Positions 59,755-64,000 of a stretch of 64,000 nt of DNA are shown piece by piece. Position numbers and translations under genes: made by a program. Every line of letters begins with the position of its first letter. Position 1 is the first letter of the stretch. Origin of the DNA: an uncultured Blautia sp. (GTDB lineage: Bacteria > Bacillota > Clostridia > Lachnospirales > Lachnospiraceae); NCBI GenBank assembly GCA_934364795.1, contig CAKRMK010000004.1:68850-132849 (forward strand), given 5' to 3'. The notes beneath the pieces were generated by a model, which made no database searches, had not been told where the DNA came from, and saw only the letters and a program-made list of their open reading frames with translations.

Positions 59755-62700
59755 TCAGCTCTGATGAATTCCATATTCCGAAAGCAATGCATCCACATCC
59801 GGTCTCGGAATCGGATCCGGCTGCGTACACGTACCGCGAACGATCTGATCCTGATTTTGTATCATTCTTTTTCCTGCCGGTCCAAGCATTCTGACAAAGT
59901 TGTTCAGCTCTTCATCTGTCGTACTTTCCGGCACAATGACCATCAGGCTCTCAAGCGGTGCTCCGAAGTATCCCTCCGTAATCACATCCGGATTGGTCGT
60001 CTCCAGGCACAGCCGTTCAAGCGGAACCTCTGCAAATGCACTGACATCCAGGGATTCCAGACTGCCGCGCAGATGGATTTCCTTCAGATTATCGCACCTT
60101 GCAAATGCATAATAATTAATCACCTTTGCATCGATCACCAGAGCATCAATCTTGCTTTGTGAAAAGCACTGTATACCGACGGAATCCAGTGTATTCGGAT
60201 ACCACACCAGCTCCAGGGCATCACAGCTCTCAAACAGATAATTGCCCAGCGCCTTAAGCGGATTGACAAAAATGACATTTTTCAGGCTTCGGCAAAGCAT
60301 GAACTGTGTTCCTCCGGTCGTCTCAAGCGGTGCATAGCTGACAAACAGCTCCAGCTGCTGCAGATAGGAAAGTGCATTGTCCTCGATCGTCCGCACAGTG
60401 TCCGGAATCACAATGGATCTGATATGCACCCACTCCGTCCGATTCGTCGACATTTCCGTATCGGTATAATCCTTCGCCGCATCAAATGCGTGATAGCCGA
60501 TCACACGTACCGGCTCGCCGCCGATGGTACGCGGTACGACCACATCCACAGCTTCTCCGGTATACCCGGTAATCGTACCGGTGGACGCATCAAATTCAAA
60601 GTCCTCCTCCGGGGATGGCTGATATGGCATCTCCAGAAACGTCGATGTTTCACTTTCACGCATCAGATGACTGTACCACGGAAATTCCAGTGCTTCGGAC
60701 CACGCCTGCACCTGCTCATCTGAAGCTGCATCACTGATCCTTATCACCTCCGTCGGAATACCAGCAAACGCTGCCGCATTGACCTGCAGATTTGCCGATA
60801 TTACAAGCTGCTCCATATTCGCATTTCGGAACGCATCCGCGCCGATCTGTTCTACCGCTCTTGTATCCACCTCTGTAAGCCCTGCATCTGCAAATGCTTC
60901 TGCTCCGACTGTCTTCACCTGATTCAGGTCCACCCTCGCAAGCGACGTGCCCGCAAAAGCACGATCTCCGATCACTGTCACGCCGTCCCCAAACGTCACC
61001 TCCTGCAAGGAAGCAAGATTTGCAAACATACCGGATGGAATCGCTCCGTTCGCGATCGTTACCTTCGTAAGCTTTGAGCAGTCCGAAAACAGATCCTCCG
61101 GGATCAGTGCCAGATCGCACAAAATGGTAACCTCTGTAAGCCCCGTACAACCGCGAAAGGCTCCGTCCCCGATTTCCGTAACCGACTCCGGAAGTATCAG
61201 CTCCTGCAGCTCTGTACAGTTGCGAAAGGCGCCTGCGCCGATCGTCGTCACCGAATCAAAGAAATCAACATGCTCAATCCTGCTGTCTGCAAATGCGTCC
61301 TTTCCGATATAGGTAAAGATATCATTATGAGTCACCGCATAATAGGTAACCGTCTGATTTCCCACAAATGCGCCGTCTCCAAGGCCGGTTACCGGTTTAT
61401 AATCATCACCCGCAAAGCGATACCGGTTGCAGGCCCTTATTTGTGTCTCTTCTCCGTCATATCCGGTCAGATACACTTCATCCGAATTATTTGGATTATA
61501 GATATAGGAAGCTCCTTTTGCCGTTGAGGTCTGTGTATTTTCATATCTCCATACCCGGCAGTTCAACCCGGCTTCATCGATAATCGCCTGCAGATCCAGC
61601 ATCTGCTGCTTCGTGCAGTATTCATTCAGCTCAATATCTGCCAGGCTGGTACATTCTGCAAAGGCGGTTTTTGCAACCTTGGGGGGCGTCAGTCCATCCA
61701 TATAGACATAAGATAAGGATACATCTTCAAACGCATGCTCCCCGATCGTTTCAAGTGTTGACGGCAGATCCAGGGTATGCATAAAAATGCTGCGCGCAAA
61801 GGCACTGTCCCCGATCTCCTTCAATCCTTCCGGCAGCACCAGTGTCCCCCGAACCGAGCAACGATAAAATGCCTCATCCCCGATTCGTTCCAGCCCCTCC
61901 GGGAGCATCAGCTTTCCGCCACGATAGTTGTAAAATGCACGATTTCCGATCGTCCTTAACGTGGACGGAAATTCCACAAAGGAAAGCTGATATGCACTTT
62001 CAAACGCCCCATCTTCAATTGCCGTCAGGCCTTCCGGAAGCGTCAGATAAATCAGATTCCAGTTTCCGTTAAAGGCATTCGCTCCGATCGTCCGGACACT
62101 TACCCCATCGATCGTCTCCGGTACATCCAGCCGATAGCTTTCTCCTGTGTATTCCGTAATGGTTCCGGTCGCTGCATCAAATACAAAGTGTTCATTATCG
62201 TATTTTGCCTCCGCTGGTACGGCATTCTTTCCGCTTGGCTCAACCGCTACCTCAACCGGATAAATATCCTTGATTTCATCCACCGCCTCCTGGTATGCCT
62301 CCAACTGATCATCCGGAACATAAAGCGTCAGGTCATCTGGACAGGCGACAAAGCATTCGCCTCCAAAAGCCGGACATTCGCCTTCAAATGTAATGCTGCG
62401 CAATTCCTGGCAAAAACTGAACGCGTGCTCACCAAACACACGTACATTCGCCGGTATGGTCACCTCCTGAAGCGCGGTTGCCACAAAGCAGCCATCTCCG
62501 ATCATGACCAGGGACTGCGGAAGCTTCAGCTCTGAAAGGCTTTCACAATGTGAAGCCACACTTGCATTCAAATACTGTACCGTTTCCGGAAATGTCAGAG
62601 AAGTAATTTCACTGTTGCAGAAGGCGTTACTCCCCACACCGTCTACACTGCAGCCCATCAACGTATCCGGCACGGTTACTTCACGGTCTTCACCGGTATA

Positions 62701-62823
62701 CTCTTTCAAAATCCGGTGCTCGTCATCAAACTTCCATACAGATTCTTCCTCCGCAAACACGGATGTTGTGGCAAATACAGCCAGAACAGAAGAAATCATC
62801 AACCACTGTCTGAATTTTCTCAT
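59755..62823 (-). CDS. BspA-type leucine-rich repeat surface protein
   Basis: 1022 residues from ATG 62823 after AAAGGGGGAAGAAGG. Signal peptide (MRKFRQWLMISSVLAVFATT, ending VFAEE). More than twenty LRR_5 repeats of the form AF-x-x-C-x-x-L-x-x-V-x-x-P-x-x-V-x-x-IG. At least three times a cap module of about 40 residues occurs (FDAATGTITEYTGE, FDASTGTITGYTGE), dividing the protein into blocks. No LPXTG or membrane helix at the C-terminus, so it may be secreted or loosely bound. Such proteins mediate adhesion in gut bacteria. Followed at 50 bases by the gene at 59704. Confidence 0.9.
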   Translation of the reverse strand: MRKFRQWLMISSVLAVFATTSVFAEEESVWKFDDEHRILKEYTGEDREVTVPDTLMGCSVDGVGSNAFCNSEITSLTFPETVQYLNASVASHCESLSELKLPQSLVMIGDGCFVATALQEVTIPANVRVFGEHAFSFCQELRSITFEGECPAFGGECFVACPDDLTLYVPDDQLEAYQEAVDEIKDIYPVEVAVEPSGKNAVPAEAKYDNEHFVFDAATGTITEYTGESYRLDVPETIDGVSVRTIGANAFNGNWNLIYLTLPEGLTAIEDGAFESAYQLSFVEFPSTLRTIGNRAFYNYRGGKLMLPEGLERIGDEAFYRCSVRGTLVLPEGLKEIGDSAFARSIFMHTLDLPSTLETIGEHAFEDVSLSYVYMDGLTPPKVAKTAFAECTSLADIELNEYCTKQQMLDLQAIIDEAGLNCRVWRYENTQTSTAKGASYIYNPNNSDEVYLTGYDGEETQIRACNRYRFAGDDYKPVTGLGDGAFVGNQTVTYYAVTHNDIFTYIGKDAFADSRIEHVDFFDSVTTIGAGAFRNCTELQELILPESVTEIGDGAFRGCTGLTEVTILCDLALIPEDLFSDCSKLTKVTIANGAIPSGMFANLASLQEVTFGDGVTVIGDRAFAGTSLARVDLNQVKTVGAEAFADAGLTEVDTRAVEQIGADAFRNANMEQLVISANLQVNAAAFAGIPTEVIRISDAASDEQVQAWSEALEFPWYSHLMRESETSTFLEMPYQPSPEEDFEFDASTGTITGYTGEAVDVVVPRTIGGEPVRVIGYHAFDAAKDYTDTEMSTNRTEWVHIRSIVIPDTVRTIEDNALSYLQQLELFVSYAPLETTGGTQFMLCRSLKNVIFVNPLKALGNYLFESCDALELVWYPNTLDSVGIQCFSQSKIDALVIDAKVINYYAFARCDNLKEIHLRGSLESLDVSAFAEVPLERLCLETTNPDVITEGYFGAPLESLMVIVPESTTDEELNNFVRMLGPAGKRMIQNQDQIVRGTCTQPDPIPRPDVDALLSEYGIHQS

Positions 62824-62890
62824 CCTTCTTCCCCCTTTCTGAAGCAAGTCTCAGTCCACTGACCGTAAAGCAGCAGAATGGTTTTACCGG

Positions 62891-63769
62891 TTAAAAAGTT
62901 CCACTCGTACCGCCATGTGTCCGGCCAGAGGAACTGGTATGCGTCGTGCTTCCGCCACTACTTCCGCCACTTCCGCTGCTTCCGCCGCGGTCACGGCTCT
63001 CCTCATGGCGTTTTCTTTTTGTCACATGACTGCCTGTAATACGGTCCTCATCCACCCACAGATGCAGGCTGTTCGGCACCTTATAGGATATCGCGCCCGT
63101 CTTTTTCACAACGGATTTCAGACTCCTCTTTTTAGAACGGCTTTTCCAGGCCATGATCAGAATCCCGATCGGAAACAAAAAAATCAGGATTGACGGTGAT
63201 GCATGCTTGATGGGCAGATTTCCCACATCATAGGGCTTTCCCTTATGTGCTGCGGTCAGAAACTGATCACAAAGACTCGCAAAGGTTCGAAATGCCTTTG
63301 CATAATTGTCCAGCTTCAACTGAAACTGGACATCCTCTTTTATGTAGTCCAGTCCTGCATCGGTAAAAGCCGAGATTCCAAGACTTCCGTGCGTACTGAT
63401 TGCCCATACGCGTTCCTTCATTCCGACCAGGAGCAAAATTCCGTCTGATTTTTCACCATAGCCATAGCCCTGATAATCAAAATAATCATCCGCATATTCC
63501 GTTGCCGTCTTTCCTTCTATACTCGCTACGGTAACAATCACCACATCACATTGCTGACGCTCGCTGATCTCATCCAGCCGGGCCAGCAATTCCTCCTGCT
63601 CCTCCGTCGTCAGCAGGTCCTCCTGATCTGCCAGCCGCGGTCCAAGCCGTTCGTCCGGTATCTGCGCAGCTTGGGATGGAAAAGGAATTGCAAGACTGCA
63701 CAAAACCAACAGCATCAGAAGCCACCCAACTCCAATGCGATATATTTTTTTTAACACCGTTTTTTTCAT
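62891..63769 (-). CDS. TPM-domain membrane protein (YgcG type)
   Basis: 292 residues. Signal peptide or anchor at 1-34, then a TPM domain (about 40-175: DLLTTEEQEELLARLDEIS, VTVASIEGKTATEYADDYFD, SDGILLLVGMKERVWAI), a membrane helix at about 190-210 (ILIFLFPIGILIMAW), a basic cytoplasmic segment, and a Gly/Ser-rich tail (SSGSGGSSGGSTTH). TPM proteins have a thiol-free phosphatase-like fold and appear with Lema/YgcG and membrane-repair genes. It lies upstream of the LRR gene in the same direction. Confidence 0.88.
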   Translation of the reverse strand: MKKTVLKKIYRIGVGWLLMLLVLCSLAIPFPSQAAQIPDERLGPRLADQEDLLTTEEQEELLARLDEISERQQCDVVIVTVASIEGKTATEYADDYFDYQGYGYGEKSDGILLLVGMKERVWAISTHGSLGISAFTDAGLDYIKEDVQFQLKLDNYAKAFRTFASLCDQFLTAAHKGKPYDVGNLPIKHASPSILIFLFPIGILIMAWKSRSKKRSLKSVVKKTGAISYKVPNSLHLWVDEDRITGSHVTKRKRHEESRDRGGSSGSGGSSGGSTTHTSSSGRTHGGTSGTF

Positions 63770-63805
63770 GATCCCTCCCCGCTTCCTTCTTCGCTCGTCC
63801 GCTCT

Positions 63806-64000
63806 CTATTTTGACAGAAGCCGGATCAATCCGACCAGCGCCAGTACCGCAAGGATCATCAGCCCCAGATGGAATGCAGTCCATTGATAAGCAGACAATA
63901 CCATAAAGCACTCAAGCACTGCATAAATCCCGGCTCCTGCTATCATTCCACGGGGAATCACATACTTCCAGAACTCCTTTCTGGAAAACGGAAGATCTCC
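63806..64000 (-). CDS. Membrane protein, C-terminal part (5' end outside window)
   Basis: The last 64 residues of a frame entering from the window edge. Two hydrophobic helices (GMIAGAGIYAVLECFMVL and FHLGLMILAVLALVGLI) joined by a short loop, ending in RLLSK. Too short to assign a family. It lies 36 bases upstream of the TPM gene and may belong to the same operon. Confidence 0.65.
   Translation of the reverse strand, partial: GDLPFSRKEFWKYVIPRGMIAGAGIYAVLECFMVLSAYQWTAFHLGLMILAVLALVGLIRLLSK

Noticed and set aside
1..64000. tRNA, rRNA or other known structured RNA genes
   Set aside because: No cloverleaf with conserved bases, rRNA sequence, tmRNA, RNase P or SRP motif was seen by reading; a covariance-model search was not possible.

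Overview
The window looks like chromosome from a spore-forming anaerobic Firmicute of the Lachnospiraceae, probably Blautia or a close relative. This rests on gene content (yqfC/yqfD sporulation genes, NfnAB, Rex, MscL with a zinc-ribbon tail), AGGAGG-type ribosome binding sites, and moderate to low GC. No rRNA, tRNA or CRISPR array was seen. Most genes lie on the minus strand.

Layout. 1-5231: minus-strand operon of a multi-PAS hybrid histidine kinase, a DHHA1-like protein without its DHH catalytic domain, and a TIR-domain protein with a membrane helix and a propeller-like C-terminal region (cut by the window edge). 5531-10397: carboxylate symporter, lactaldehyde reductase (fucO) with a TetR-type regulator and a likely operator, a response-regulator remnant, galactokinase. 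10505-16358: a solute-binding hybrid kinase split by a frameshift, two MATE transporters and an ABC transporter remnant. 16758-20189: a compact operon of two EutS/PduU-type microcompartment shell proteins, a EutP/PduV GTPase and a hybrid kinase, with no microcompartment enzymes. 20441-25349: a third MATE, an M14-peptidase homologue that has lost its zinc ligands, and a large surface protein. 25438-28365: proline synthesis (proB-ynzC-fau-proA). 28612-36097: a yerB-type gene and the ybeY/phoH/yqfD/yqfC cluster, interrupted by DUF362, diguanylate cyclase, V4R and a cyclase remnant. 36169-54729: mostly housekeeping genes (dus, mscL, aminotransferase, rlmH, ftsK, uppP, nfnAB, tepA, yebC, CBS transporter, mazF, alr, nnrDE, rex). 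54928-58218: an AT-rich tyrosine integrase, a frameshifted ATPase and a 5'-truncated rubredoxin. 58295-64000: a GC-richer block of secreted and membrane proteins (beta-propeller-like, BspA-type leucine-rich repeat, TPM-domain, partial membrane protein).

Themes. Signal transduction is prominent: three hybrid kinase systems (one split), a diguanylate cyclase and at least two decayed relatives, with no DNA-binding response regulator. Several genes are broken by deletion or frameshift. A family of short palindromic elements ending in TAGAGCGTG...CACGCTCTA recurs at least seven times, once complete and folding into a hairpin; it supplies the stop codons of dus and alr. The best candidates for something new are the kinase/DHHA1/TIR operon and the enzyme-free microcompartment operon.
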